Assembly: GCF_036785885.1 (NCBI RefSeq)
Contig: NC_092326.1
Location: 42,866,287-42,930,286 of the forward strand
Source of the DNA: Coffea arabica
Lineage: Eukaryota; Streptophyta; Magnoliopsida; Gentianales; Rubiaceae
Length of the DNA: 64,000 bases
Reading direction: 5' to 3'
Part shown: piece by piece, positions 34,951-47,349 of the stretch
How the letters are laid out: each line of letters opens with the position of its first letter
Position numbering within the stretch: the first letter of the stretch is position 1
The notes under the pieces: model-generated
What the model was told of the DNA's origin: nothing
The model's database searches: none
The model's input: only the letters and a program-made list of their open reading frames with translations
Position numbers and translations under genes: made by a program

Positions 34951-36879
34951 ATGGAAGTAGGGTGGAAATGAAATGGAAGGGGCGTTGAATTTTGATGCCA
35001 TCATCAAGACTACTTTCTCCTCCTCAAAAAAAAAAAAAAAAAAAAAAAGATGGTCTGTAGTGAAAAAAAAAAGGAATTAAGTCTCTTTTTGGACCGTAAG
35101 TTGGAGGTTCGAACCCCACTTGCAGTGAAAAAAATTCAAATGAGGTATCAGAGTACCCTTTTGGTCTAGTCATATTCTTATACTTTCTAACCCCTTATAC
35201 ACAGTCTCTTTATACTCCCCTCCATATAGATTATGACAGATTATGTTATAAAAATGCTATCATTGCCGTAAAAATTTTTTTTGTCTACTTTGTAGTAGTA
35301 CTAATAGGGGTGGGCTATGCTATGCACAGCCAGTGCAGCGAATTTCTCGAAATAATGTTAAAACCAAAAATTATCATAAAAGTGGTGTTAGTTGAATGGT
35401 GTTTTTACCTAAAGGGTCGCCGCAAATAGGAAGTTGGGTTTCATAAAAAAATTGTTTTAATTTTCTTTTTTTTTTTTTGCCAACGAAGTTAATGGAGCGG
35501 TTTTTTTTTTTTTTTTTTTTTTTTTTGCAAAAGCATGTGTGGCGAAAAATATTATATTAAAAAAGAATCACCGCAAAGCTCATGTGTGGCGATTCCTTTA
35601 TTTATTTATTTATTTTTGTAAAATCCTAACCCTAACTCTAGAATCCTAATCCTTAAACCCTAGCACTAAAACCTGAATATGTAAACCCAAACCATGGAAG
35701 ACTAAAATTTAATTTACCTACATTATTCTCGGAATAATGTTAAAATCAATTATCCAATTTATCCAATTTGCAATAAAATTTGGATAATTTGGGTAAAAAT
35801 TGGGCAAATTTTTTGGAATAATGTTAAAATAAAAAATTATCACAAAAGTAGTGTTTTGTAGGGAGTTTGTCTATCATAAGGGTCGCCGCAAGTCACAATA
35901 TCGACTTAAAGGTTGTCTGATTTATTTTTTTATTTTTTTTCGCAGCTTAAGAATTTTTTAAGTTAAGATTGTCGATTGCATTTTTTTTATTTTAGCCAAA
36001 AATGGACCATTGATGCAGCAGGGACTTGAAAGATTAATCCATTGAAGGATAACAATCTATACATTGGACGGAGACAAATATTCTATCCTTAGTGTTACGG
36101 TGGAAAAGCTTTTCGGAGGTGATTTCAGTGAGATAACGCACTCCCATGCCCATCATTCAGGTATTCCCAATTCCCACAAAACCAAGTACAGTATAGGTGG
36201 GCAACTGCCCTTACAATCAAGTTCCAGCAGCCAAACTGGGAAGTTTTCCTTCCATTCAGTATTTTGTCCCAAAGCAATAGCTACTTTAGCTATTTGTAAA
36301 GTTAAAACAACATTCATCAAATTTTAACCTAAGTATCCTGATGTCATGTACAATTGTTGCTATCACTACGTCCTCCTCCTCACTGCACACTGCTTTCACT
36401 ACTTGACTACAGTCCACTTCAAACTCCACCCTCATCCAACCTTCAATCTTCCCAACCAATCCCTGGCCACCATTCCCCACCCAGCTCTATCAGCTTTAAG
36501 ATGCAACGCAGCATCTGAATTCAAGGTGAGGTGGTTATCAGTGAGTATTTTGTTTGATTGATGTGCTGACGGAAATTATGAGCGAGAGAGCTTATCCAAG
36601 CACATGATGCACCTTCCCTCCACATGGGCCAGCCATTTTACACTACACATGGTGCTATCACAATTTTTTTTTTTTTTTTTTGGTTTTTTGGGCGTGGCAT
36701 CAATCCATGCTTCGACTGATTAGTGACTCCTCCAATGTTAATTGTCCCCTTCCTCTCTCTCTCTCTCTCGTGCAAGTGACCGCATATTTGTTAAGTAGAC
36801 TGTCAACAACACATTTGAAAAAGAAAAAGAAAATATTAATTCTTATTTTAAATACACACCGACAGTTTTCATGTAGACA
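34951..36879. other. Degenerate repeat-rich spacer
   Basis: Poly(A)/(T) tracts at 35026-35048, 35500-35526 and 36664-36682. Two copies of a degenerate repeat (ATAATGTTAAAA..AAAATTATCA..AAAGT and AAGGGTCGCCGCAA) lie at about 35350-35425 and 35818-35893. A GGTTCGAACCCC-like pol III B box at about 35107 lacks a matching A box. No gene supported. Confidence 0.5.
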
Positions 36880-39272
36880 CGTACCAAACTTGTTAGCATG
36901 TATTGGTAATACCACTGTACAGAGCCATCAATCAATCCCGTCAATTAAAAGACCAGGCCAAAAATGTCGTTATCTTGTTATTATCAAGAAGTTCATTATC
37001 CTATGCCCTTTGCAATTAACTATGAATTTTTTTTTTCTAATAATGAGTAGTACTAGCTAGCTCGTTGGACAATCATTACGACATTTAAATCACATCTTCT
37101 AATAAACCTTTTGCGTAAGCGTACATATTGATAATTATTATTATTGTCTTATCTTGTGTTTATCTATTGAACTTTATTTTTAAAAAAAAAATAAAAATAT
37201 CAACACGCGAATTCCATCTTAACAACGGTAAAGCCACTAACTATTTATTACCAGTTTCATTATTATATTGGGGGTTTAACACAGACATGATGACTTTGTT
37301 GGATGAATTTTGTGGCATAGAAGTCTTAGCGTTCATGTAAGTGCGAGCATATGCCCAACTTTTGTTGTAAAGCTTCCGCTGGAGCCTTTGCCCAACTTTT
37401 GTTGTAAAGTTTCTTATTATGATCAATACATGGTTAACGTTTCCGAAAAAAAAAAGGGAAAAAAAAGTAAACAACTAAAGAAAAAAGTTAAATTGACGTA
37501 AAGCAGCTCAAAGTCATTATTGTCAGTCCGTCATTTTGCCAGCTAACGAATGATCGATCGTCACTTGAATGGACCTGTTCGTACCCTGGGAATTGAATAA
37601 CGAATTCGAAGTCACTTGACTGGATCATGTTCCCTGGAATTGAATGACGAATAATCGTCACTTGACCTGTTGAGTGGATCGTGTACGCTGGAGGAATTGA
37701 AGAAGGAATGGCAAGGGAAGGAACGGCGGCCCATCTTGAAACCCAGATCTGTTCGTAGCAATTCTATGGGCTCACTCTTGAAACTACACAGAGAGGCCCA
37801 TGAGACTGACTGCAGAGCCAGGCAGCAGGCAAAATGCCTTTGGACATGAATATGAATTGTCTGTCTTTCTTCATCCAAATATATATATATGTACTAGGTA
37901 CGGTTTGAAATCATAATAATAATAATAATGTGTCATGTACCAACATGTTGTTGGTGATAGTATCGAAGAATTCCTCAACCATTTGAGATCCATGGAACTT
38001 GGACCACATTTGCAGTGGGCTGCCGTCTTTGTCAAATGTTACAGCCCCATCCTTTAAATTGTGGTGGCCGCTTCTTTCTCTGTGACAAGTATACCGTCTT
38101 CATCACTATATATGATATGTTAGTGTATGCAAAGCTTTCAAAAAAAAAAATCGCCCCACTTCGGGACGTGGGTTACTCTTTGTCTATTGGGTTCTTTGCC
38201 AAAATTTATCCTTCTTCCCCCCACTTTTCTATTTTCTTTTTTGCTACCTTTTTTTTTTTGCCTCTTGCAAAATATTTATTACTACTCGCTTTTAGACGTA
38301 TACCATTGTTCGATCTCTCTTGGAATGACGAGGAAATGTGCTGCGTTAATTGTTTCTTCCTGCACCTGTACGTCTGTTTTTCTGTTTAACATTTTGCGCC
38401 TAGCTTAGTTTGAAAATGTCGTCAAAACATTTGAACAGCAACTTACAATCTTTCCCATAACGTGCAATGTCGAAGCTATGGTCCAGTATATTTATCCAGC
38501 CGCAGTTAAAATAGTTACAGTTGTCATCAAAAAAGCAATTATCGACTAAATGGCCATGGATTTACTGATTAAGTTGTTTAGTGGCCAATTACTAACAAAA
38601 AATAATTTGATAGTCAAAACATGAACTGACCAATAGTTTAGTGGCCGCTGAGATTTTTTGCCCATATATATACCACTGATTAGTAGTATTAGCTTGGAAG
38701 ATGGGCTTGTCAGAGTTAGATGATATAGGCGAAGTAAGTTTTTAGTTTTCTACTTCCAAGTATCCTTGCACATGATTATTCTTATTGCTCCCTCGAATGA
38801 ATGGAAGGAAATCCCAGTAACTACTATAAGTTTTGCTATCATTTTCTCATTGATCTCATTCATGGTATGCTGTAGGAGAAGAAAGAGAAAGTGAACAAGG
38901 AGGAGGAAAAGAAACAAATACTGGGAAACAAAGAAGACACTAGTAAAAAAGAAGAAGAATGAGACAAGAAAGAAGAAAAGAAGGAAGAAGAGGTTCAGGA
39001 GATTGTTCTCAAGGTTGACATGCATTGCGAGGCTTGAGCAAGAAAAGTTACTAGAGCTTTGAAAGGATTCCAAGGTTCCATTCATTGCATTATCTATTTC
39101 TTCCCCTTCACCCTAGTTTAGTTAGTAGGATTTGCATTATTCTCAACCTTGTGTATAGAGGCTCAACCAATTTTTCCTGCCTCCCTAAGCTTGAAACCTC
39201 GAAATTCAATTTTTTGAAACTTTAGTTAATTTTTTTTAAAAAGGAGAATTTCAAAAGGGGATAGGCCTCTAA
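36880..39272. repeat. Segmental duplication, block 2 copy A
   Basis: Matches 59447-62812 in order, from TTGTTAGCATGTATTG and GCAGAGCCATCAATC through AAAGTTTGAGGTCGTCAAAAC-like blocks to the HIPP relic and GAATTTC(A/G)AAAGGGG. Similarity stops just before the FAR1 pseudogene. Confidence 0.85.
38725..39121 (+). pseudogene. HIPP-type HMA pseudogene, copy A
   Basis: Counterpart of the HIPP fragment at 62249-62648. The start codon has become ATA (38725). After the intron, exon 2 begins at 38876 and keeps the charged Lys/Glu N-terminus and EIVLKVDMHCEA. It has in-frame stops at 38960-38962 and 39035-39037; the second destroys the second Cys of the CxxC metal site (TGT to TGA). No downstream half of the HMA domain is present. 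Clearly dead. HIPPs are prenylated HMA metallochaperone-like proteins of plants. Confidence 0.85.
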
Positions 39273-39379
39273 CAGCATTTGTTACCAAACAAACGATTCT
39301 TCGGTTTCATCCCAAAGCGGAGCACCCCCAAACAAAATTGACTGGTAATGATGATTAACTCCAGTTAATGGAACAAAAG

Positions 39380-42300
39380 TGTGATGACCCCGCTTCTCCC
39401 AAGGGTGAACCCTAGGGTATCGGCGGGACGCCTGCCTAACTCGCGCCAGGACTCGAAGCACAAAACTAATAAAACTATATTAAACCAAAAGAGAACTGTT
39501 TATAATATATATAACCACCAAAAGTTATATTTACATATTCAAAAGTCTCGAGTCAAACCACTCTAATACACTATAACCACAACCAGCAGAAGATAGACCC
39601 TAAGGAGTGTCCTTATACAAACCACAAAAACAAAAACAAACATACTAACTGTTCGATTATTACAATCAAACCTAACTATACTAGTGTATGTGCTAAAAGT
39701 CCCCGCGTCGGCCCCTGCTAAGGAAAACAAAAGGAAAGGGGTAAGTTATATGCTTAGTAAGTAAACAGGGGTAAAAGCGTAAATTTCACGTAACAACAGT
39801 TACACAGTAAGAGTAAAGCAAAAGCAGAAAAGTAATATCACATAATAAAGATACATGTGGCTCCAAAACCAATTCATGTGCCATGTATGATCTCCTGCCG
39901 ACACTCCGTCGACCATAATTAATGGTCCGTAGAACTTCACTTGTACTCCCACCGTACACCTTATCACCCTCTCTGGCCAGACACCTCACAAACTTGCTCG
40001 AGCGAACGAAATTGAGCTTGGTTCGCAAGCTCGGGTCACAAACTTGGTCCACATAATCGGTGAACTGGATTCACAAACTTGGTGACCTCAACCAGGTTGG
40101 ATTGGCTTCGACCAAGCCCTAACTGGCTCGAATAGTCCATCTAGGTCATGAGATCGGGCCCCAAACTCACAAACTTCACAAAATTTATTCAAAAGTCACC
40201 CGAGCCACAAGCTCAAGAGGTTTAGTTCCAAAATGATTCATATACATATGTCATGTACAAATATGTGCGCAAATTAGGGTTTAGGTCGAGTGCGATAAAG
40301 TACACCCTCGCTTAGGTACCCTTTTCATATATATCGAAACACATAAGCAACTAACACGTAAGAGCGGCATGAATACTTACTCAACGAACAAAAGAGCAAA
40401 AGTTTGAAATTTGTGCCGCGAGGAATAGCTAGTAGGTCCCACCGGCTCCACCTAACTCACCACCGTCTGAAATAGACGATTGCATCACATAATATCATAA
40501 ACGGCTACTAATATGCCTAAAACAAGCAAAACGGCAAAATCGGCACATACGAGTGCGGAAACGGCACACGGAAACGGGAATGGCGGCCTAGCCATTTTGC
40601 TGTCAAAACTGTTTTGAGCCTAATCAAAGCTATGAGTGTCGGATCAAGGTACATGAGGCACCGTTGTGAAACTAAGAGAAAAATCTATAACTTTAATAAA
40701 GACACCTAACTCCGGATCTGAACAGAGATGGGTCGAAAGTGCAGAAAACCGTTCCAGGAATTCGCACTCTAAAGTAACGGACAGGGTATGTTTGCTGGAC
40801 TATAACTCCCAACTCACAAATCCAAATCAGGAAATTCCAAAGGTATTAGAAAGCTTAGACATAAGGCTAAAACTTTGATGTTTTGTCCAAGACCTGAATC
40901 CACTCAGAACAGAACGAAATTTGAGTGTCAAAGTACCCGTCAGAACTGTCCAGATTCAAGGCAGTTCTGACGATCGATCTTGTTTTGGTCATAACAGGAG
41001 CTACGGAACTCGGATTTTGACGCACTTTATACCGTTTCGAAGCTAAAACCAATATCTACATTTCTTATGAAGGAGTCAACATGCAAATCGTATGGTATCA
41101 AAACTGAAAAAGTCACGGGCAGAAGCTAAACTAAAAACGCACAAAATCTGATGTTCAAAATATGCTTGAGCATTTCATCTATAACTCAGGATACGCTAAT
41201 CCGATTGACCTGAAATTTTACAGGCATATTCAGGACTTACAAGGCTACAACTTTTATGTTTTCAGGAACTTCTGAATCCATACGCAACATCAGGAAAAAC
41301 AAAGCCAATGTTCAGATCCTGAACTGCCCTAATTTCCCAGATTTGCCGGTTCTGCGCGCCACAACCGTACGGTCCGTTCTTATGATTCTTATGCAAGTTT
41401 TTCTAACCAATTTGATACCCAACAACCATACTTATATCAGTCTAGGAGTAGTCCGAAATTCCTTCACAAGTCAGCCCAAAATCACCAAATACTAACCATA
41501 ATCCTTAATCTAATTTTATTTGCACCATAGAACTTGTTCTAACATCCAACTACATAAACCCTAACTCAATAGCTACAAACTAAACTAAACTAACCTAATG
41601 GAGTCTAGGGTTTCTTAATCCAAATCAGATTTTTGCTAGAAACCAACCAATCCAATGAGGCAAATTATCAAACACAACCACTACAAATCAATTTCTCAAT
41701 CAAAGCAACTAAGGAAAGCATTAAAGCAAGAAACCCTAATTTTTCTCTTCTTGATTGAATTTCCAACAGCAAAACAACACTAAAATTAACCATGAAACTT
41801 CAATATAAACATCAAATCTACCATATAAATCCATAATCATAACATACCACATTATTTCCATAGCTTAGAGAGCAAAACCCCAAACTTTATCTTTTAAAGA
41901 AGATAGCATACCTTCAAGTGAGTTAGGTAGATGATCAATCTTTGACAATCAAGCTCTTAAGTTGTTCCCATAAGATCCAAAGGCAAGATAGAAGCTATAA
42001 ATTGCAGAATTTTGAAGCAAGTTCCTCTCTTTTCTTTCTCTCCAATGTCGGCACTCCCTCTCTCTCTATTCCTTCTTAATTTGTTTTGTTTTCTTATGAT
42101 AACTTGCAAGTCTATGATATAAATAAGCTAGTCAAAGTGTAGGAAGATACTTATTAAGCTAACCAATCACATAAAAGTGCTTTATTTGCTTTTTAACCCT
42201 TGCACTTCAACTTAGCTTTTGTTCTACTCTTGCCCTCAAACATTTTGAACTCTTTCAATTAACTCCATAATTGATAACTTAATCTAGTCTAAAACATGTA

Positions 42301-42744
42301 ATCACACTCAATTACTTCACTAATCACTTTCTTATTTTAATCACCTATACTTAAACATTCTTTCTCCATAATAAAACAATCAACCAATAACTTTTATAAC
42401 ATTGGCAAAATTAGGGTTTTTAAACCCAACTTAAGCTTTTTAATAAATTATAACACTAAAGGTTTACTAATCTAAGGTTTGCTAACCATTTCAAACTTGC
42501 TAAACCTTTGTAAACTAAAACGAATCCTATTTTTACTTGTGCCAAAACACACACTAGAATATCGCATATAAACTATAGTTCGAGCTTACAAATAATACAT
42601 AAACTAGGATTTTATCATAAGCAAAGTTAGGGTTTTCAATCTTAACCGAGATTATGGTTTCTCCTTAGCCCTAAAACCTTAATTTAACCGTACAAAATAA
42701 TGAATAACCCTAATATCAACTTACGAACGGACTGGGGCCTCACA
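39380..42744 (+). mobile_element. Solo LTR 1 (3365 bp) in FAR1 pseudogene
   Basis: Starts TGTGATGACCCCGCTTCTCC and ends TGGGGCCTCACA, i.e. TG...CA ends with a short inverted repeat. It is flanked by the 5-base duplication AAAAG at 39375-39379 and 42745-42749. It has no long open frame, primer site or polypurine tract next to it. This fits a solo LTR of a long-LTR retrotransposon family, left by recombination between two LTRs. The family is not identified. Confidence 0.8.
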
Positions 42745-42811
42745 AAAAGGCATCTTATATTTATTTGTCAGGTATGTAGGGTCAAATGTAACCACGTCAC
42801 CAAAGTATTTA

Positions 42812-45800
42812 TGTGACGACTTGCAAAATCCCGCATATTTTCTTAAAATCTCCTTTTATTTTGAATAAATTATTTTATAATATCTTTATTACTCATTTAC
42901 TTTCTCAATAGTTGTAATAAATAATAGAATTAAGAGTTTTACCCTTAATTTTATTGTTAGGGTAAAATAGGATTTTTGTGTATTTTGGTAGTGCGATTAA
43001 TTGGTGAGGTGTGTATTATAAATTTGATGGTTAAGAGTGAGTTTTAGATAAGAGAAAGGGTGTGATTAGAAGTGCTACTAATAAGTGAGCGAATCATAAG
43101 TTAAAACACAAGTACGCGAGAGTTAAGGAAAATAGACTTGAATCGACGTGCACCATTTGCTACCAATTGAATACACCATTTGAACACTACTTTATTACCT
43201 TAATCTCCTTACTTTTATTTCAGCAAAATTAGCCCCAAAATATCTCTCAAGGCAGTCGAAATTTTGGACTAAATAAAAAGAGGGAAAGAAAAAATTTTGA
43301 GATTAAACCATGAAGCGACACTTAGCGAAAATCAAACCAACTTTGACTAAGCAAATTTCCTTCCTTCTTATCTTCAAATTGGTTTCTTTTCTCCTTCATT
43401 TTTTTTGTTGGCCGAGAGTGAGATGAAGGAAAAGAGAGAAGAAAGTTTGCAACTCCAATCTTGAATCAACCCTTGTTTGAGTGAAATCAACAAAATCAAA
43501 CCGATTAAACTTACTTCTTGGTGATTGGAAGGCTTGGTATGGTGAAATTTTTAAAAGGTAGTGGTTTGTTTCTCACTTGCAAGAAGTTATTGGAAGGTAT
43601 AAGGCTTAAACTTCCTTTTCTCTTGCTTAATCTTGCTAATTTTGGTATAGAAGCTTTTAATCTTGACTTGTTATGGTTAATTTTCTAGTTTTTGATGGTG
43701 TAGTAGAATTTTCAGCTAGGGTTTGCCTTTTTCAGTTTTGATTAGTGTTGTTTAACTAGTAAATGATGTTATTGAACTTGGAAATGGAACTTATGAAGTG
43801 ATTATGGGTTTGAGTGTGACTTTGTAATGTTAAAATTTGAATTTCCAGCATGTGGTAGGGAATTTCAATTCTGCCCTGTTTTTGGTATCAGGTTGGGCTG
43901 CAAATTTCTCCATATTTTAGATTGAATTAGCTTTTGGACAAAACATGAAAGTTATAGGGTTTTGAGTTAACTTTCTACCCACAAAATTTCAAATCAATTG
44001 GATCATTTTAGCTTAGGATTTAACCAGAGCATTCCTGACTTCACAAAAAAAAACTCTAATATTCCTGACTTGTTTTCATGTGCTTCTGACCGTCCCATTT
44101 TGACCCTGAAAATGCGAGAATTAGGTGTTAATGTTTCATAGAAAATGTAGATCTATGTTTTAGTTTCAAAACGCCATAAAATTTACCTTGATTCGATATA
44201 CCTAACTGCAGTTATGATTAAAACACCGAAGGATGACATATCTGCTACTTATAATTTCTTCTTTAAAATTGGTTTCCAGCTTTGATCTTGATGGTTTCAT
44301 TGCTAGAATTGATTTGTATTTGGATAATATTGAGCCTAGTTGAAGAGTTATTTTGTTAAGCTTGCTTATGTGTTGAATTTGGTTTGAGTTGAGGAAAAAA
44401 AATGAAGCCATAAGTGTCTGGAAAATAGCAAAATACAAAGGACATGCTGCCCAAATTTTCACTCAGGGGTTAAACGAGAGAACTTGAGACTTGAGCGACG
44501 ACTCAGGGTTGAAACGAACTTCGATTGTTTATAGTATTTGAGTTTTCGTTAGTAAAAGGTACATAAGTTGAAATTTTTGTCGAAACTTATACCCTTGAAA
44601 AAGTAAAGGTAACGACCATTAAAAATATGATTTTCTCGAGTTTTATACCAAGTGTAATCTCAAAAGTATAAATCATTTCTCTATCGAAACTAAAAGAGCG
44701 AGCATGAGTTTTCTCAAGTTTGATAAACCATATGACTACTACTTAAGCAAGTTTTATTTATTTGATTTTCTTGAAGTGAAATTCTTATGTTTCGAACTCT
44801 AATGAATTTTACGCTTTTAAATGATATTTTATTGCAAATTTGGACTCCAACCAAGGAGTTGTATCTGAACGTGATTTTGACAAGCACTAAATCTTTGGTG
44901 AGTGCTTCCAAGTGCATAATTGTACTTGATACTTGATTTTAAATGTTTTACCAATGTTATTTGACAATAGTTGACTTGTTTGGACCGGTCAGGATGTATT
45001 TTATCGCACTTGTCCTAAAAGTGACTTGTTACTATGCATTGAATCCAATTGACTTGATATACTTGTGTATGACATAAGCACTATCTGAAATTCCAGAAAC
45101 CCAGTGGCTAGTTACTTGAATCGAGCCGGCAAGGGTTCGCTCGACTCAAGTTTGGTCGATTAGGTAACGAACCCTGGATCTCTTATTTTGTCGAGTGGAG
45201 TGTTATCTTTTTGACTAATCGATATACTCGAGTATTACCACACGTGTTTATCTTGACCTTCGGACCTGATAAGGGGGTTAAACGGTGGACGAAAATTGGC
45301 GTTAAGTGGGGCACTACTGGACTGGTTACTTTACTTGAAAGTTGACGGAATGTCAACTATTACTTGATCAAGTTATGGCGGGACTATTTTGCAATAGCGG
45401 CTATATCCTTTTACTTGACTTGTTAAATATCCAGTGATTGACTTTACGAAGTGTTATTGCTTCTTTTTCTTGACTTCATAAGTTCACTATTTTGATACAT
45501 ATGTTTTTAAATCATGGTCAACTCGCTATTTGGGTCTATCTGATGTTTTGGAATCTCACTGAGTTTTAACTCATTCTATTAGTTTTTATTTTCCTTACAG
45601 GGGGTACGAGCGAGGGCGTAAGACTGGTACAGGCTAGTGTAGTCTAGTTTTTGAATTTTGCAATTGTACTCGCGCTAGTGCTCGATTAGGGTTGAATGTA
45701 TTTGTAACTCATATCTTTTGTTATATTTGGGATTGTAAGAATGTTTGAAATAGAAATGAATGTAAATGTACGTTCCAAACTTGGGAACAGTTATTTCATT

Positions 45801-45918
45801 GACTTTTGAGGTTGTAAACTATTTTATTTGATGTAAGTGAGAGTGAGTCCTGACGAGAGTTGGGTAGGCGATCCGCTAAACCCCGAGATATGCCTTAAGG
45901 GGAGGTGGGGTCGTCACA
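42812..45918 (-). mobile_element. Solo LTR 2 (3107 bp), same family, inverted
   Basis: Reverse complement starts TGTGACGACCCCACCTCCCC and is alignable with solo LTR 1 through GCCTNCCNAACTC..CCAGGACTC, ..AAGGAAAANAAAA.. and CTGAAATTTT..AACTTTCATGTTTT-like blocks. The flanks are ATTTA (42807-42811) and GTTTA (45919-45923), a 5-base target duplication with one change. No coding capacity. Confidence 0.75.
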
Positions 45919-46740
45919 GTTTATATGATAACCTTGACATAGTATCAGGCCAAAAACAATTAGCAAGGCAACCCCCTCGGTATCTACTTGAATTGCATAA
46001 AAGAAGCCAGGATTCTCAGAATGGCGCTTTTGAAAATATTGCAACATTAACTGTGCATCTCCTTTTTCTAGTTCCTTTTGTCTTTTTGTACTCAAATAGT
46101 TACAAACATCATGATTAGTGAAATTCAAGTTTCCAATTCCCCCAACTTGAGTAGCTAAAATTGAGACAATCTTGTTTGGCCGAACACTAGATTGGTCTAG
46201 CATATCAGTCAAATTCTTTTGCGCCTCACTTTTTTTTCTTTTTGAATAAAAATTTTTTTGCTATAAAGAGAGGCAAGTTCAGGATTATGTTCTAAAACAA
46301 GTTTAGCAATAATCCACTTGCCCTCTTCCTTTTGGGATACAAACACCAATGCCTTGCATCCTTGTCTTGTTTTATCCCGTGGCATATCAGCTTTAGAATC
46401 TCTTTTGGAGCGAAATCCTTCTTTAGAACAAACAAATTCTTGTCTAGTTATCGATTTATCACTCATTGATTTCGTGATACGATTTCTTCGCACACTAAAA
46501 CCTTTATTGTGTGCATAGTTAGAGTAACACTTAAAGGCATCACCCAATGATTCAAATTCCATTCCAACATATAAGTTTACCTCTTTTCCAGGTTCAATTT
46601 GTTCATTAGTAGAATATTCAGGTATAGATCTATGTGCAGCGTCATGGTCAAATTGATCTTGTTCCATAGGACATTTAGTACCAAGTTTACGTTCCATAGG
46701 ACATTCAGTACCGATTGTTTTTCGGAAAGATGCAACCACA

Positions 46741-47340
46741 ATACTAAACTAGAGACACAAGTTTCACTAAATTCAATAAACACAACAAAAAAACTACCTC
46801 TCTTAAAATATTCAAAACAAATTTAATAAGAATTTCCGCTAACATGGCTGGAATCGACCTACACTATAATTTAGTTACTTTAAAAACAAGTTCAAAAATC
46901 AACATAACCTATGAACTTCTAATTCCAAAATTCAATCATTCAGCAATATGATAGTCATGGCGACAATTTTTTGACATATTTATTTCATCTTTCTTTTATA
47001 CTACAAAATCCATTCTTGAACAAATATTGAATTAGGGTTTACACTTTGTAAAAATTAACTTAAAGTGGGTTTATAAAAGACATCATACATATAAAAGAGA
47101 GAGGGAGATTAAAGAAGTCTAACCTGTCATCCCAATTTTGAGTTGATTACTGAGGAACTTGGTTGCAAATCCAGAATACAATAGAAAGACAAGAAAGAGG
47201 TAATAGGTAATGGTTACAGGTTAGTTAAACAAGATATTTATCATTAAAATATTTTATGTTTGGTAATATGTAATGGTTACAAGTTATAACAGGTTGCCAA
47301 TTTTCATTAACAAGGTGGCGCAATATGATGAGCCGTCTAC
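46741..47340. other. AT-rich spacer
   Basis: Lies between the FAR1 pseudogene and the pararetroviral fragment. A TAATGGTTACA(A/G)GTTA repeat occurs at about 47207-47224 and 47269-47287, and GCCGTCTACACTGACGGT forms a short palindrome-like block at 47333-47350. No gene. Confidence 0.45.
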
Positions 47341-47349
47341 ACTGACGGT

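Larger units (their letters stand above)
39283..46740 (-). pseudogene. FAR1/MULE-transposase pseudogene split by two LTRs
   Basis: Three blocks on the minus strand form one decayed gene. Block 46740-45919 has a FAR1 domain (YVGMEFESLGDAFKCYSNYA), a frameshift near 46210, then NKIVSILATQVGGIGN and NPGFFYAIQVDTEG with another frameshift before the WPDTMSRLSYK part. Block 42811-42745 encodes YFGDVVTFDPTYLTNKYKMP, carrying the first catalytic Asp. Block 39379-39283 encodes [17 protein letters not shown] and DETEESFVW and then stops. The gaps are two solo LTRs, and the three blocks abut exactly at their target duplications. The rest of the transposase core and the SWIM finger are missing. DTTY has changed to DPTY. 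It resembles FRS5-type and FAR1-type MULE proteins. No ATG opens the first block. Confidence 0.9.

Noticed and set aside
35095-35125. tRNA or SINE from a GGTTCGAACCCC B box
   Set aside because: No cloverleaf, A box or target duplication could be found around it.
39380-45918. A single 6.5-kb transposon with long terminal inverted repeats (and a 3-base AGT target duplication)
   Set aside because: The 67-base island at 42745-42811 is host sequence continuing the FAR1 pseudogene, and each arm has its own TG...CA ends and 5-base duplication. It is two solo LTRs in opposite orientation.
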